A DNA stretch of 64,000 nucleotides, taken from assembly GCF_900639985.1 (NCBI RefSeq), contig NZ_CAAAIM010000005.1:62001-126000 (forward strand). Reading direction: 5' to 3'. Below are positions 27,495-36,559 of the stretch, one piece after another. A program made the position numbers and the translations under genes. Numbering within the stretch: the first letter of the stretch is position 1; each line of letters opens with the position of its first letter. The notes beneath the pieces were generated by a model. It worked only from the letters and a program-made list of their open reading frames with translations. It made no database searches and was not told where the DNA came from. The stretch is from Legionella rowbothamii. GTDB lineage: Bacteria; Pseudomonadota; Gammaproteobacteria; Legionellales; Legionellaceae.

Positions 27495-28244
27495 CTAGGA
27501 AATACCGTGTTCGCACTTAAACTCAGCAAGCAATTGCCGGTCTGTTTTATTTAATTCTATTTTTTCCAGTAAATCTGGTCGCTTAAGCCAGGTTTTACCT
27601 AGAGATTGTTTTCTTCGCCACAGCTCGATTTCTTTATGATTTCCACCTAATAAAACAGGAGGAACATCTAACCCATTAATCGTTGCAGGTCGAGTGTAAT
27701 GAGGACAATCCAACAAGCCATTCATAAATGAATCTTGCTCTGCTGAACCAAGGTGTCCTAGGCTGCCCGGTATCAAACGAATAATCGCATCGATAAATAC
27801 CGTAGCGGCTAACTCACCACCACTTAAAACAAAATCTCCAAGAGACCACTCTTCATCGACATAATGCTGAAGAATGCGCTCATCAATTCCTTCATATCGC
27901 CCAGCAATAAATAGCAATGGTTGCGAGTCAGTTGCCACTTGGTTTAAGTCATGCTGGCGAATCACCTTTCCTTGCGGGCTAAGGTAAATCGTCTTGCAGT
28001 GACTTGGCATTTGACTGCGGGCCTGCATAATTGCTGCTTGCAAGGGCTCATACATCATGACCATTCCTGGGCCACCACCGTAGGGCTTATCGTCAACTTG
28101 TCGATAAGGCCGAGATGCCCAATCACGTGGATTCCAGTGATCTATTTTAGCCAAGCCTTGCTCTATAGCTCTACCCGTGATGCCATAATTTAAGGCATTA
28201 AGTATTTCGGGTATTAAAGTGATAACTCCAAGATGAAGTGCCAC
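27495..28244 (-). CDS. trmD: tRNA (guanine-37-N1) methyltransferase
   Basis: A 249-residue TrmD. The trefoil-knot SAM site appears as FIAGRYEGIDERI (about residue 109) and DFVLSGGELAA (about 137); the N-terminus has GITGRAIEQGL and PYGGGPGMVM. It methylates G37 of tRNAs and prevents frameshifting. The ATG directly follows the rimM stop codon, so the two are translationally coupled. Confidence 0.98.
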   Translation of the reverse strand: MALHLGVITLIPEILNALNYGITGRAIEQGLAKIDHWNPRDWASRPYRQVDDKPYGGGPGMVMMYEPLQAAIMQARSQMPSHCKTIYLSPQGKVIRQHDLNQVATDSQPLLFIAGRYEGIDERILQHYVDEEWSLGDFVLSGGELAATVFIDAIIRLIPGSLGHLGSAEQDSFMNGLLDCPHYTRPATINGLDVPPVLLGGNHKEIELWRRKQSLGKTWLKRPDLLEKIELNKTDRQLLAEFKCEHGIS

Positions 28245-28754
28245 TTAAAAATCCAGATCCCAATCAACAGTAATAATTTGTTGGCTGAGATTAACATCTA
28301 ATATGAACTGACTAGGTAAATAAGGAATTAAATGCCTTTTTTCGCCTTGCACTACTAACACATCATTGGAGCCCGTCGGGATGATCTCCGTTACTTTACC
28401 AAAAGATTCTCCTTTGGAGTTCACTACATTCATGCCAATTAGCTGATGCCAGTAATATTCGCCAGAGTTCAGTTCTTCAAGCTGCGCCTGCTGAACTGCG
28501 ATTTCTACATTAGTTAGATGAGCTACAGTTTCACGTTCAGGATAACCTTCAATTTGGGCTATAATGGACTTAGTTTGTACTTCCGCATGGAGCAGCTTAA
28601 TTGGCTGCCATTTATTGTTAATAAATGCATGCCAATCTTCGTATCTCAAGATATTATCGCGAGGCTCTGTGAAGGAGTGAACCGTAACAAAGCCTTTAAT
28701 ACCATGAGGGCGTCCAAAACGTCCAACGACTATCCAGTTTTCCTGATTACTCAC
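28245..28754 (-). CDS. rimM: Ribosome maturation factor RimM
   Basis: A 169-residue 30S assembly factor. The RimM N-terminal barrel begins VGRFGRPHGIKGFVTVHSF and the PRC-barrel follows with GEYYWHQLIGMNVVN and VVQGEKRHLIPYLP. It binds S19 in the 30S head. Four bases separate it from rpsP and none from trmD. Confidence 0.97.
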   Translation of the reverse strand: MSNQENWIVVGRFGRPHGIKGFVTVHSFTEPRDNILRYEDWHAFINNKWQPIKLLHAEVQTKSIIAQIEGYPERETVAHLTNVEIAVQQAQLEELNSGEYYWHQLIGMNVVNSKGESFGKVTEIIPTGSNDVLVVQGEKRHLIPYLPSQFILDVNLSQQIITVDWDLDF

Positions 28755-28758
28755 GTTA

Positions 28759-29016
28759 TTAAGCAGCTTTATCTTTTTTGTTAAATTCTTTTACCAGTGC
28801 ACTTACGCGATCAGATAATTGCGCACCAACTTTTTGCCATTGGCTTAATTTGTCTGTATCGATGTGAATACGCACTTCTTGTCCACGTGCTACAGGGTTG
28901 AAATAACCAATAGACTCAATGTAGCTACCATCGCGACGCTTGCGACTGTCTGTAACAACTAAGTGATAAAACGGACGCTTTTTCGCGCCACCTCGTGATA
29001 AACGTATAACGACCAT
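28759..29016 (-). CDS. rpsP: 30S ribosomal protein S16
   Basis: An 85-residue S16 with the canonical N-terminus [18 protein letters not shown] and [18 protein letters not shown]. First gene of the ribosomal operon; about 140 bases separate it from ffh, so it probably has its own promoter as well as read-through. Confidence 0.98.
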   Translation of the reverse strand: MVVIRLSRGGAKKRPFYHLVVTDSRKRRDGSYIESIGYFNPVARGQEVRIHIDTDKLSQWQKVGAQLSDRVSALVKEFNKKDKAA

Positions 29017-29154
29017 TATTTTCCTCTACTTTAGAGTGGTTACGTAAAAATGCCGTGTATTGTACGAAAATTAACTCGGCATGTGAAGTAATTCTTACGA
29101 ATTATCTTAAAAAAATCGTACTGCGTTCATTTTTCTAACATTCTTCTTTAATAA

Positions 29155-30534
29155 TTACTTAAACTCATCTGGGAACATACCCTTTAATCCGGCCATTCCC
29201 CCCAAACCGCGCATCATTTTTTGCATGCCTCCCGGCTTGGTAAACTTCTTCATCATTTTTTGCATTTGTTCAAATTGCTTTAATAACTTATTAACATCCT
29301 GAATTTGGGTTCCTGAACCCAGAGCAATACGCTTTTTGCGTGAACCCACAATTAATTTAGGGATACGGCGCTCTTTAGGCGTCATAGAGTTAATAATAGC
29401 AATGGTTTGAGCCATTGCTTTGTCGCTAACTTGCTTCATTGCCTGCTGCGGCATCATTTGACTTACACCGGGTAGCTTGCTCATCATACCGCTAATGCCG
29501 CCCATGTTGTTCATTTGTAATAGTTGTTGTTTAAAATCTTCCAAATCAAAGCTTTTGCCTTTCTTTAATTTCTTAGCTAGCTTTTCGCTGGCTTGTTTAT
29601 CTGCTTTACGCTCTACTTCTTCAATCAGCGTAAGAATGTCCCCCATGCCCAATATTCTTGACGCAACACGCTCAGGATGGAAGGGTTCTAGCGCTTCGAT
29701 TTTTTCCCCACTTCCGATAAACTTAATGGGTTGACCTGTAATTTGTTTTACGGATAAGGCTGCACCACCACGCGCATCACCATCAGTTTTAGTAAGAATA
29801 ACTCCAGTTAATGCTAAGGCTTCATGAAATGCCTTAGCTGTATTTGCCGCATCTTGCCCTGTCATGCTATCCACAACAAATAGAGTTTCTATTGGTTGAA
29901 TTGCTTGATGCAGGCCTTTAATTTCGGCCATCATTTCTGCATCAATGTGCAGGCGGCCCGCTGTATCAATAAGTAGCACATCCATATATTGCTTTTTCGC
30001 ACTATCAACAGCTTTTTGTGCAATAGCTAATGGTTGTTCATGTCCTTCTGCTGGGAAAAATGCGACATCAATTTGTTCGGCTAATACTTTTAGCTGTTGG
30101 ATTGCTGCAGGCCGGTATACGTCGACACTGACCACCATCACTTTTTTATTTTCAGTTTCTTTTAGATAACGAGCAAGTTTTGCCGTGCTGGTTGTTTTTC
30201 CAGAACCTTGTAAGCCAGCCATTAAAAATATTGCAGGCGGCTGTGTTTTGAAATTGAGCTCGGCACGCTCACCACCCATGACTTGGATTAATTCATCATG
30301 GACAATTTTAACAAAGGCCTGATCTGGGTTTAAGTCGTTTAAAACTTCTTGCCCAAGCGCTTTTTGTTTTACCTGTTCAATAAACTCTTTAATAACAGGT
30401 AAAGCAACATCTGCCTCAATAAGTGAGAGTCTAACTTCACGTAGGGCGCTTTGGACGTTCTCTTCTGTTAAGCGACCCTGTCCACGTAAATTTTTAAAGG
30501 TGCGGGTCAAGCGTTCGGTTAAGGTGTCAAACAT
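29155..30534 (-). CDS. ffh: Signal recognition particle GTPase Ffh
   Basis: A 459-residue SRP54. The NG domain has G1 GLQGSGKTTSTAKLA (about residue 108), DTAGRLHID, and TKTDGDARGGAALS; the methionine-rich M domain follows and ends MMRGLGGMAGLKGMF. It binds 4.5S RNA (not found in this window) and delivers membrane proteins to FtsY. Length is normal and the start MFDTLTERL is canonical. Confidence 0.98.
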   Translation of the reverse strand: MFDTLTERLTRTFKNLRGQGRLTEENVQSALREVRLSLIEADVALPVIKEFIEQVKQKALGQEVLNDLNPDQAFVKIVHDELIQVMGGERAELNFKTQPPAIFLMAGLQGSGKTTSTAKLARYLKETENKKVMVVSVDVYRPAAIQQLKVLAEQIDVAFFPAEGHEQPLAIAQKAVDSAKKQYMDVLLIDTAGRLHIDAEMMAEIKGLHQAIQPIETLFVVDSMTGQDAANTAKAFHEALALTGVILTKTDGDARGGAALSVKQITGQPIKFIGSGEKIEALEPFHPERVASRILGMGDILTLIEEVERKADKQASEKLAKKLKKGKSFDLEDFKQQLLQMNNMGGISGMMSKLPGVSQMMPQQAMKQVSDKAMAQTIAIINSMTPKERRIPKLIVGSRKKRIALGSGTQIQDVNKLLKQFEQMQKMMKKFTKPGGMQKMMRGLGGMAGLKGMFPDEFK

Positions 30535-30604
30535 GGTGGTGGTACCCGAAAAAAATAGTCACTATAGCACATAGAGATTATATTTTGCCAGTATGGCATG
30601 AGGC

Positions 30605-30698
30605 ACATCATCTTGAGGGTTTATGACGATGGCTCTTCTAAATGTAGCACTATTAATTTTAGTCATATCGAGATCTCTCGCGGTGCTCGGGATGATGT
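30605..30698. repeat. Palindromic dispersed element (ATCATCCCGAG type)
   Basis: Outer arms ACATCATCTTGAG (30605-30617) and CTCGGGATGATGT (30686-30698) are inverted with two differences. The right part contains GAGATCTCTCGCGGTGCTCG, the complement of the CGAGCACCGCGAGAGATCTC sequence type common in dispersed bacterial palindromes. No coding frame is present. Confidence 0.5.
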
Positions 30699-30722
30699 AT
30701 CCTGCTACTGCCCTTTATTATA

Positions 30723-30755
30723 GTTCTTTATGGAATTGTTTCTTTCATAAAGAAC
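30723..30755. repeat. Perfect 10-bp inverted repeat
   Basis: GTTCTTTATG at 30723-30732 and CATAAAGAAC at 30746-30755 around a 13-base centre. It lies about 200 bases before the transporter ATG. It could be an operator or an RNA hairpin; no T-tract follows. Confidence 0.45.
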
Positions 30756-30952
30756 GGCAAAAATTGCAGAGATTTTCTAATTAAATCGTGGTATTTTAGC
30801 CCAGCGATAATGTTTATTGTTCTCTGTTGGTATTTTTCTAGGTTAATAACAGAGATTTTTGTTTATTTATTACGCTATTATTAAGGGTTTCTTAAGCTTT
30901 AGCCTCTATAATGGGAGCTTCTGTGGGCCCAACACTGCAACGAAGGAATGCG

Positions 30953-32356
30953 ATGAGCAATAAAAAACACTCACTAACTATTTTTAGCTTGACCATGATT
31001 ACGGTTGGCTCTGTAGACAGCATCCGTAATTTACCAGCTACCGCTTTATTTGGTAGCCAACTTATATTTTATTTTGTATTAGGTGCGTTATTTTTCTTGA
31101 TTCCTACGGCTCTTGTTTCTGCGGAACTTGCTTCAGGATGGGCCAAGCAAGGTGGAATTTATATTTGGGTTAAACAGGCATTTGGCAAAAAGATGGGGTT
31201 TTTAGCCATTTGGTTGCAGTGGATTGAGAATGTCATTTGGTATCCTACCATCTTATCCTTTGTTGCGGGTACTATTGGTTATTTAATCAATCCGGCATTA
31301 ACCAGCAATCCCTATTTTCTCTGGGCGGTCATCGTGAGTTGTTTTTGGGGAGCGACCTTACTTAATTTACGTGGTATGAGTTCCTCTGCTTTGTTTAGTA
31401 ATCTGTGTTCACTGGCGGGTTTATTATTACCTATGTCGCTGATCATTGGCTTGGGCGTAGCTTGGATTGCCCAAGGCAATCCCTTACAAGTTCAATTTGA
31501 CGTACCCAGTATTGTTCCCCATTTATCAGATCGATCAATGTGGGTATCCTTAACGGCAATTATCATGTCGTTTTGCGGTATTGAGATTGCCACGGTTCAT
31601 GCAAATGATGTGAAAAATCCACAAAATGCCTTTCCTAAAGTTTTGGTTTATTCCGTAGGAATTATTTTGAGTACGCTAATTCTGGGTTCTTTAGCAATTG
31701 CCATTGTACTGCCTCAAAATGATATCAATTTAGTGGCTGGAATTATGCAAGCCTTTGAAGCGTTTTTCTCCAGTTATCATATGACCTGGATGATGCCCAT
31801 CGTCGCCGTCATGCTGGTGTTAGGTGGTCTGGGGGGGGTGAGTAACTGGATTATTGCACCGACTACAGGATTATTAGTCGCGGCGGAAGATGGTAATTTA
31901 CCGAACGCCTTCCAAAAAACCAATGCGAACGGTGCTCCAGTGGTGATGTTATATACCCAAGCAACGATTGTAACTTTGTTATCAGGTCTATTTTTATTTA
32001 TGCCCAGCGTTAATGGTTCTTATTGGTTACTAACTGCATTAGCGGCACAGTTGTATATGTTGATGTACTTCATTATGTTTGCTGCGGCGATTAAATTACG
32101 CTTATCAGAGCCTGAACATCCACGTGCATTTAAAATTCCAGGGGGAATGTTTGGAATGTTATTTGTTGCTGGAGTAGGTATTATCGGTGTGTGTGCTACT
32201 CTAGCTGTAAGCTTTATTCCTCCTGATGGGATTGATGTTGGTAGCTTGGCGCGTTATGAATTTACCTTGATTTTTGGTTTACTCCTAATGTGTTCTCCTC
32301 CGTTTATCAGTTCTTGGCTTCAGGCCAAAACTCCGGACATGGAGCCTGCGGTTTAA
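30953..32356 (+). CDS. APC-family amino acid antiporter (GadC-like)
   Basis: A 467-residue integral membrane protein with about 12 helices. The first helix motif ITVGSVDSIRNLPATALFG matches the glutamate/GABA antiporter branch (GadC, YhfM/YjeM) of the APC superfamily, and SCFWGATLLNLRGMSSSA and ILSTLILGSLAIAIVLP are typical. The ATG at 30953 has GAAGGA at 30942-30947 and is preferred to an upstream ATG at 30911 that lacks a site. Probable role is amino acid exchange, perhaps with acid resistance; the substrate is not readable. PriC-like gene follows after four bases. Confidence 0.9.
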   Translation: MSNKKHSLTIFSLTMITVGSVDSIRNLPATALFGSQLIFYFVLGALFFLIPTALVSAELASGWAKQGGIYIWVKQAFGKKMGFLAIWLQWIENVIWYPTILSFVAGTIGYLINPALTSNPYFLWAVIVSCFWGATLLNLRGMSSSALFSNLCSLAGLLLPMSLIIGLGVAWIAQGNPLQVQFDVPSIVPHLSDRSMWVSLTAIIMSFCGIEIATVHANDVKNPQNAFPKVLVYSVGIILSTLILGSLAIAIVLPQNDINLVAGIMQAFEAFFSSYHMTWMMPIVAVMLVLGGLGGVSNWIIAPTTGLLVAAEDGNLPNAFQKTNANGAPVVMLYTQATIVTLLSGLFLFMPSVNGSYWLLTALAAQLYMLMYFIMFAAAIKLRLSEPEHPRAFKIPGGMFGMLFVAGVGIIGVCATLAVSFIPPDGIDVGSLARYEFTLIFGLLLMCSPPFISSWLQAKTPDMEPAV

Positions 32357-32360
32357 CTTA

Positions 32361-32882
32361 ATGTCAATCGAAACCCAACAACTATTAAAAACCCTAACTA
32401 CGAGACTACCTGAACTTGAATGGAAAGTTGGTGAGTTAGGGAACTCCTTTTCAAGTCATAAGTTGCCCCGCGGTTTATTTCGCACAGAGAGCCCAACTGG
32501 CGCTGCATGTATTGCGGAAATTAAAATGGACATTCAAAACTTATCCAAACAAGAGGGAAATAGTGCCTCTTATCTTGCAACTCGAATTCAGCAAAAAGTA
32601 AATGTTTTGGTGGCTTTATGTCAAATCCACGGCCGTCATCAGAAGCCAGAAGAAAAAGCTTCATTTGGCCTCAAAATGTTAAGTACCAGGCAACAATGGA
32701 TGCAAACTCTGGAAACCGATATTCAGGCTTTAGAAAAACAGCAGCAGGCTATGACTAAGGCTTTAGAGCAAATGATGCGTGGCCAGAACGCCGCTGCAAT
32801 TTTGCAGTTAAAAGCAGAATTAGGCGAACTTGAACGCCGGCTAACCTTAGCTAAAGAAACCTTAAATAGAGCCACTTCTTAG
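32361..32882 (+). CDS. priC: PriC-like primosomal replication protein
   Basis: A 173-residue helical protein without membrane segments. Its pattern (short N-terminal helix, LPRGLFRTESPTGAACIAEIKMDIQNL, then ATRIQQKVNVLVALC and long amphipathic helices) resembles PriC, which helps reload the replicative helicase at stalled forks. I judge this by eye and at modest confidence. Four bases separate it from the antiporter stop, so translation is probably coupled though the functions are unrelated. Confidence 0.65.
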   Translation: MSIETQQLLKTLTTRLPELEWKVGELGNSFSSHKLPRGLFRTESPTGAACIAEIKMDIQNLSKQEGNSASYLATRIQQKVNVLVALCQIHGRHQKPEEKASFGLKMLSTRQQWMQTLETDIQALEKQQQAMTKALEQMMRGQNAAAILQLKAELGELERRLTLAKETLNRATS

Positions 32883-32953
32883 TCTTTTGTTCAGGGCTGG
32901 AATACGGTACATTAGGTATTTTTCATAGACTATATAAAAAAGGAGCTTTACAC

Positions 32954-33295
32954 ATGTCAGGAAAATTTTCTCAAGTTACCAAAGATATCGGTACTCAATT
33001 AGCGAAAATGCGTAAAGAAATGCCTGAAGTTATGGCAGGCTTTTCTGCTTTAGCACAAGCATCGTCTAAAGAGGGTGTATTAGATAAAAAAACCAAAGAA
33101 TTGATTGCTATCGCTTTGGCAGTTGCTAATCATTGTCCTGGTTGCATTGGTTTCCATTCTCAAACCTTAGTTAAGTTACAAACTTCAAGAGAAGAGCTGC
33201 TCGAAACTCTAGCTATGGCAGTATATATGGGAGGCGGCCCGTCTTTGATGTATGCTGCTGAAGCATTAGAGGCATTTGAAGAATTTAGCGCTTAG
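32954..33295 (+). CDS. Carboxymuconolactone decarboxylase/AhpD-like protein
   Basis: A 113-residue protein with the AhpD redox motif HCPGCIGFH (about residue 57), including the CxxC pair and the following histidine. DKKTKELIAIALAVANHC before it and TREELLE/AVYMGGGPSLMYAAEAL after it are usual for this family. Such proteins reduce peroxiredoxins or act as general alkylhydroperoxidases. An AAAAGGAG site precedes the ATG. It stands alone; a GGGCT hairpin follows some 80 bases later. Confidence 0.92.
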   Translation: MSGKFSQVTKDIGTQLAKMRKEMPEVMAGFSALAQASSKEGVLDKKTKELIAIALAVANHCPGCIGFHSQTLVKLQTSREELLETLAMAVYMGGGPSLMYAAEALEAFEEFSA

Positions 33296-33373
33296 AGTTA
33301 AGCAATCGTCCCTCTTTGGGATGAAGGCTGGTCTGTTAATCCCTGAGTTGGAAGTAAGCTCAAGCTGTGTTTT

Positions 33374-33391
33374 CTGGGCTTAACAGCCCAG
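33374..33391. terminator. CTGGGCT/AGCCCAG hairpin
   Basis: Seven-base perfect stem (33374-33380 with 33385-33391) and a four-base loop, between the convergent AhpD-like gene and the exported protein gene. It is one of four GCTGGGC-type hairpins in the window. No T-tract. Confidence 0.45.
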
Positions 33392-33476
33392 TCCGTGTCC
33401 CGACAAATTCAAGGCTCCCGCGGTTAAGTGTCTGGCTCTTGGCCATGCACAAGTCGCGTGAGTTTGTGGCTAACAA

Positions 33477-34013
33477 TTAATTCAATGCCTGTTGCAGCTG
33501 ATTTGCTTGAACTTGCTGTTGCACTGGTTGTTGAGGAGCTTGCTGTTGCTGTGTCGGTTGTTGTGCTTGTTGTTGACCACCCCAGGCGGCGGCAACTAAA
33601 TCCATTTCTGTTTTAGCGGCATTTGTTTGGCAGGGGTATTTTTTGGTTATTCCTAACCAGGCAACTTGAGAGACTGTCATTGAATCTTTATCGCTTTGCT
33701 GGCTGGAAATTTCATTGTAGGTTTGCTGAATAAGATCATTTAAGGCCAGTGGATTTAATTGCACGCTAGGGGGCAGGCAAAAAATAGGGTGCCCTTGGCT
33801 TTTTGCGGTTTCGTTTGCTTGTATCAGGGTTTCTTGAATGCTTTCGCTGGTAATCATCAGAACATGACGGGCTGATCTTGCCCAAGCTTGGGCTTGAGGA
33901 TCCGCTTTCATTTCCATTTGCGGGATATTATTAGCAATGTCCATGTAATTTCTAATCGTATCTGCATTGGCATAATTTGCAAAAAAAATACAACAAATAA
34001 AGAATAAGCGCAT
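33477..34013 (-). CDS. Exported Rap1a/Tai-like protein with glutamine-rich tail
   Basis: A 178-residue protein with signal peptide MRLFFICCIFFANYANA; the ATG at 34013 has AAGGAA seven bases upstream. The mature domain has two cysteines placed as in the Rap1a/Tai family: FCLPPSVQLNPLALNDL, then VAWLGITKKYPC. Family members are periplasmic immunity proteins or of unknown use. The last 35 residues are a glutamine-rich low-complexity tail (QQAQQPTQQQQ, QQPVQQQVQ) that the family normally lacks. It follows the twin-helix gene after 22 bases. The family call is by eye. Confidence 0.75.
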   Translation of the reverse strand: MRLFFICCIFFANYANADTIRNYMDIANNIPQMEMKADPQAQAWARSARHVLMITSESIQETLIQANETAKSQGHPIFCLPPSVQLNPLALNDLIQQTYNEISSQQSDKDSMTVSQVAWLGITKKYPCQTNAAKTEMDLVAAAWGGQQQAQQPTQQQQAPQQPVQQQVQANQLQQALN

Positions 34014-34035
34014 AGTTAGTTCCTTAAATTTAACT

Positions 34036-34239
34036 TTAAATACCATGAGGTTTAATTAACCCTAGTTTAAAAGCGATCATCAAAAAAATGAATAAACTCA
34101 ATGAGATGGCAATTCTAATTGTTAAGGCTTTTACCGTTCTTTTGGTATTTCCTGAGTCACGCAGTAAAAAAACAAGGCCGCTGGCTAGAGAGCCTGCAAT
34201 AATAATCATGGTAAAGATGATGATGATTTTGGTGATCAT
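34036..34239 (-). CDS. Twin transmembrane protein, DUF2909-like
   Basis: A 67-residue protein with two membrane helices (residues about 3-26 and 42-62) joined by a short basic loop GNTKRTVKALTIRIAIS. Small proteins of this form are encoded beside SURF1 and cytochrome oxidase genes in many proteobacteria, here divergently. GGGAG lies nine bases before the ATG. Its function is not established. Confidence 0.8.
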   Translation of the reverse strand: MITKIIIIFTMIIIAGSLASGLVFLLRDSGNTKRTVKALTIRIAISLSLFIFLMIAFKLGLIKPHGI

Positions 34240-34298
34240 TTGTTATACTCCCGGAACTGCCGATCAAATCTGAAAAAATTTTGAGCAATTAATAAACT

Positions 34299-35033
34299 AT
34301 GCCTAGTGTACCCTTTTTTAAATTTCGTTTCACCCCAAGTTGGACAATGGTTTTTCTAACCTTATTATTTGTGGGGCTATTTCTGCGTTTAGGATTTTGG
34401 CAAATTCATCGTGCTGAAGAAAAAGAACAAATGCTTGCGGCTGAAAAAAGACAAGCAAGTCTAAAACCAGCACTATGGACCCCAAAACAAAAGTTGCCAT
34501 TACAATACACTCCGATTAAAATAACGGGGCGTTATTTGCCTGAAGTATTTCTCCTCGATAATCAGCATTACCAACACCAGTTTGGTTACCATGTTTTATC
34601 CCCATTAGAACTTGTAGATGGTTCTGTTGTGATAATTGACCGAGGGTGGATGCCTGGCGATATGACTCGGCGTATTTTTCCTAAAATTACGGCACCTACG
34701 AATTTAATTCAAGTACAAGGAACAGTTTATTTTCCGAGTAAAGGTCAGTGGGTTTTGGGTCAGGATTATGAAAAAAAAGAGAATAGCGTCATAATTCTTG
34801 AGCGTTTGGACGAACAATTGTTAAGTCAACTTTTGCAAAAATCAGTCTATCCGTTTATTATTCGCCTCGACAAGCAAGATACACATGGCTTTGTACGAGA
34901 ATGGGCAACGGTATCCATGCCTCCGCAGCGACACTTGGCTTATGCATTGCAGTGGTTTGCTATGGCTTCGGTTATCTTAATTATATTTGTAGCATTGAAC
35001 CTGAAGAAAAGAAATGAAGACACAGTCCAATAA
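34299..35033 (+). CDS. SURF1-family cytochrome oxidase assembly protein
   Basis: A 244-residue protein with a helix at each end (about 14-30 and 213-233), the SURF1 topology. Conserved pieces include LRLGFWQIHRAEEKEQ just after the first helix, GYHVLSPLELVDGSVVIIDRGWMPGD and a HLAYALQWFAMA before the last helix. SURF1 helps insert heme a into subunit I of cytochrome c oxidase. First gene of a five-gene assembly operon; it overlaps the next gene by 20 bases. Confidence 0.95.
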   Translation: MPSVPFFKFRFTPSWTMVFLTLLFVGLFLRLGFWQIHRAEEKEQMLAAEKRQASLKPALWTPKQKLPLQYTPIKITGRYLPEVFLLDNQHYQHQFGYHVLSPLELVDGSVVIIDRGWMPGDMTRRIFPKITAPTNLIQVQGTVYFPSKGQWVLGQDYEKKENSVIILERLDEQLLSQLLQKSVYPFIIRLDKQDTHGFVREWATVSMPPQRHLAYALQWFAMASVILIIFVALNLKKRNEDTVQ

Positions 35034-35559
35034 ATATTATGTTGTATTACTACTAATTGTTATGTTTGCTGCCCCAGGTATTGCGGCTTATGTTTTTTAT
35101 CAACATCCCAGTTGGTTAGGTTCTACCCGGGTGAATAAGGGGACTTTGCTAAGTCCGCCGGTTGTTTTAAAAGGCCTGGAGGGCGAAAAAAAATGGCGTA
35201 TTGTATTTTGGGCGCCTAATGTATGTGATTCTCCCTGTAAGAACCAGCTAGAGACTTTAGCTAAAGTTCGCTTAGCTTTGGGCCGTAAGCTGTATCAGGT
35301 GGATCAAGTCCTTGTGCTTGGCGATAAAGCGTCTGCGTTATCAGCGGAAGAGCAATCAGCACTAAAAGAAATACAGTTTCAAGTGGTACAATTGTCCACT
35401 GCAGAGGCGAGTGCTCATGAACGTTTGCTCGCGGAGCCAAAGATATTTTTAGCTGATCCTAATAATTATTTAATTCTCAGTTATGCTTCATTGGTTAAAC
35501 CAGATGATGTCTACAAAGATTTGAAGTTATTGCTTAATACAACAGAAAAGAATGGTTAA
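35014..35559 (+). CDS. Membrane-anchored thioredoxin-like protein with CX3C motif
   Basis: A 181-residue protein with one N-terminal membrane helix (about 7-27) and a periplasmic domain. WRIVFWAPNVCDSPCKNQLETL (residues about 66-87, quoted here in parts: WRIVFWAPNV then CDSPC) places a CX3C pair just after a beta strand, as in SCO copper chaperones. The gene occupies the slot between SURF1 and heme A synthase where many gammaproteobacteria have an uncharacterised oxidase assembly gene. A role in copper or thiol handling is inference. Confidence 0.8.
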   Translation: MKTQSNKYYVVLLLIVMFAAPGIAAYVFYQHPSWLGSTRVNKGTLLSPPVVLKGLEGEKKWRIVFWAPNVCDSPCKNQLETLAKVRLALGRKLYQVDQVLVLGDKASALSAEEQSALKEIQFQVVQLSTAEASAHERLLAEPKIFLADPNNYLILSYASLVKPDDVYKDLKLLLNTTEKNG

Positions 35560-35563
35560 TTGA

Positions 35564-36559
35564 ATGCACAATAATTTATTACGCGTTGCAGTAACTGCTG
35601 CAGTACTTTTATCGTTGTTCGTGGTGATGCTTGGGGCATACACGCGTTTAACTGATGCGGGTTTAGGTTGTCCAGATTGGCCAGGATGTTATGGACGTAT
35701 GGTACTGCCAAGTGCCAAGTCGAGTTTGCAAGAGGCGCAAACGGCCTATCCACAGATTCCTATCGAATCAAAGAAAGCATGGACGGAAATGGTTCACCGT
35801 TATGCAGCAGGAACTTTAGGATTGTTGATTTTTTTCATTGGTTTTTCAATGTTGCGCAAGCGGTTACAAGGTTTAAATTTGCCTTGGCATTTGCCTGCTG
35901 CTTTATTGCTGCTCGTCGTTTTTCAAGCGGCATTAGGCATGTGGACTGTTACCTTAAAATTGTTGCCTGTTGTGGTTATGGGGCACCTTTTAGGCGGGAT
36001 GCTGATTGTTGCCTGCTTGAGCCGTTTACGTTTTCAGGTTAGCTCCTTAAAGGGAGTGGATTTGCCTCAGTGGCGGCCTTGGTTGCGTTTGGCAGTTATC
36101 ATTGTATTTTTCCAAATTGCACTGGGTGGTTGGGTAAGTTCAAATTATGCGGGTATTTCCTGTATCGGTTTTCCTATATGCAATGGGGTTTGGCTACCTG
36201 AATTGCATTTTGCCGAAGGCTTTAATTTATTTTCTTCGGTAGGTGCAAATTATCAAGGTGGATTATTAGATCATGAGGTTCGCGTCACGATTCAATTTAT
36301 TCACCGTATTGGTGCGGTAGTGACTGCAGTTTATGTATTAGCACTCGCAGTGTTAATTATGCTTAAAGCTCGCTTTAAGTATTTAAAAGTCGCTGCCTTA
36401 GCTATGTTTTTATTGGTACTAGTACAGTTTACCTTAGGAATTCTGAATGTGATTTATTTGCTGCCAATTACTGTAGCAGTTGCCCATAATGGTGTTGCAG
36501 CGCTTTTATTGGCAACGGTATTTAGCTCACTTCATTTGACACGTAAAGGGCCGGAATAA
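35564..36559 (+). CDS. ctaA: Heme A synthase (COX15/CtaA)
   Basis: A 331-residue protein with eight membrane helices. The signature [19 protein letters not shown] lies after helix one, with the heme-ligand histidines in [26 protein letters not shown] and VAHNGVA. It oxidises heme O to heme A for the oxidase. The stop overlaps the ctaB start by one base. The first 50 bases contain no competing start. Confidence 0.96.
   Translation: MHNNLLRVAVTAAVLLSLFVVMLGAYTRLTDAGLGCPDWPGCYGRMVLPSAKSSLQEAQTAYPQIPIESKKAWTEMVHRYAAGTLGLLIFFIGFSMLRKRLQGLNLPWHLPAALLLLVVFQAALGMWTVTLKLLPVVVMGHLLGGMLIVACLSRLRFQVSSLKGVDLPQWRPWLRLAVIIVFFQIALGGWVSSNYAGISCIGFPICNGVWLPELHFAEGFNLFSSVGANYQGGLLDHEVRVTIQFIHRIGAVVTAVYVLALAVLIMLKARFKYLKVAALAMFLLVLVQFTLGILNVIYLLPITVAVAHNGVAALLLATVFSSLHLTRKGPE

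Larger units (their letters stand above)
30535..30952. other. Non-coding interval between divergent ffh and APC transporter genes
   Basis: About 420 bases without a credible gene. It holds a palindromic dispersed element (30605-30698), an isolated perfect inverted repeat (30723-30755), a PmrA-like tandem in reverse orientation (30877-30896), and a -10-like TATAAT at 30907-30912 that probably serves the transporter gene. Confidence 0.6.
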
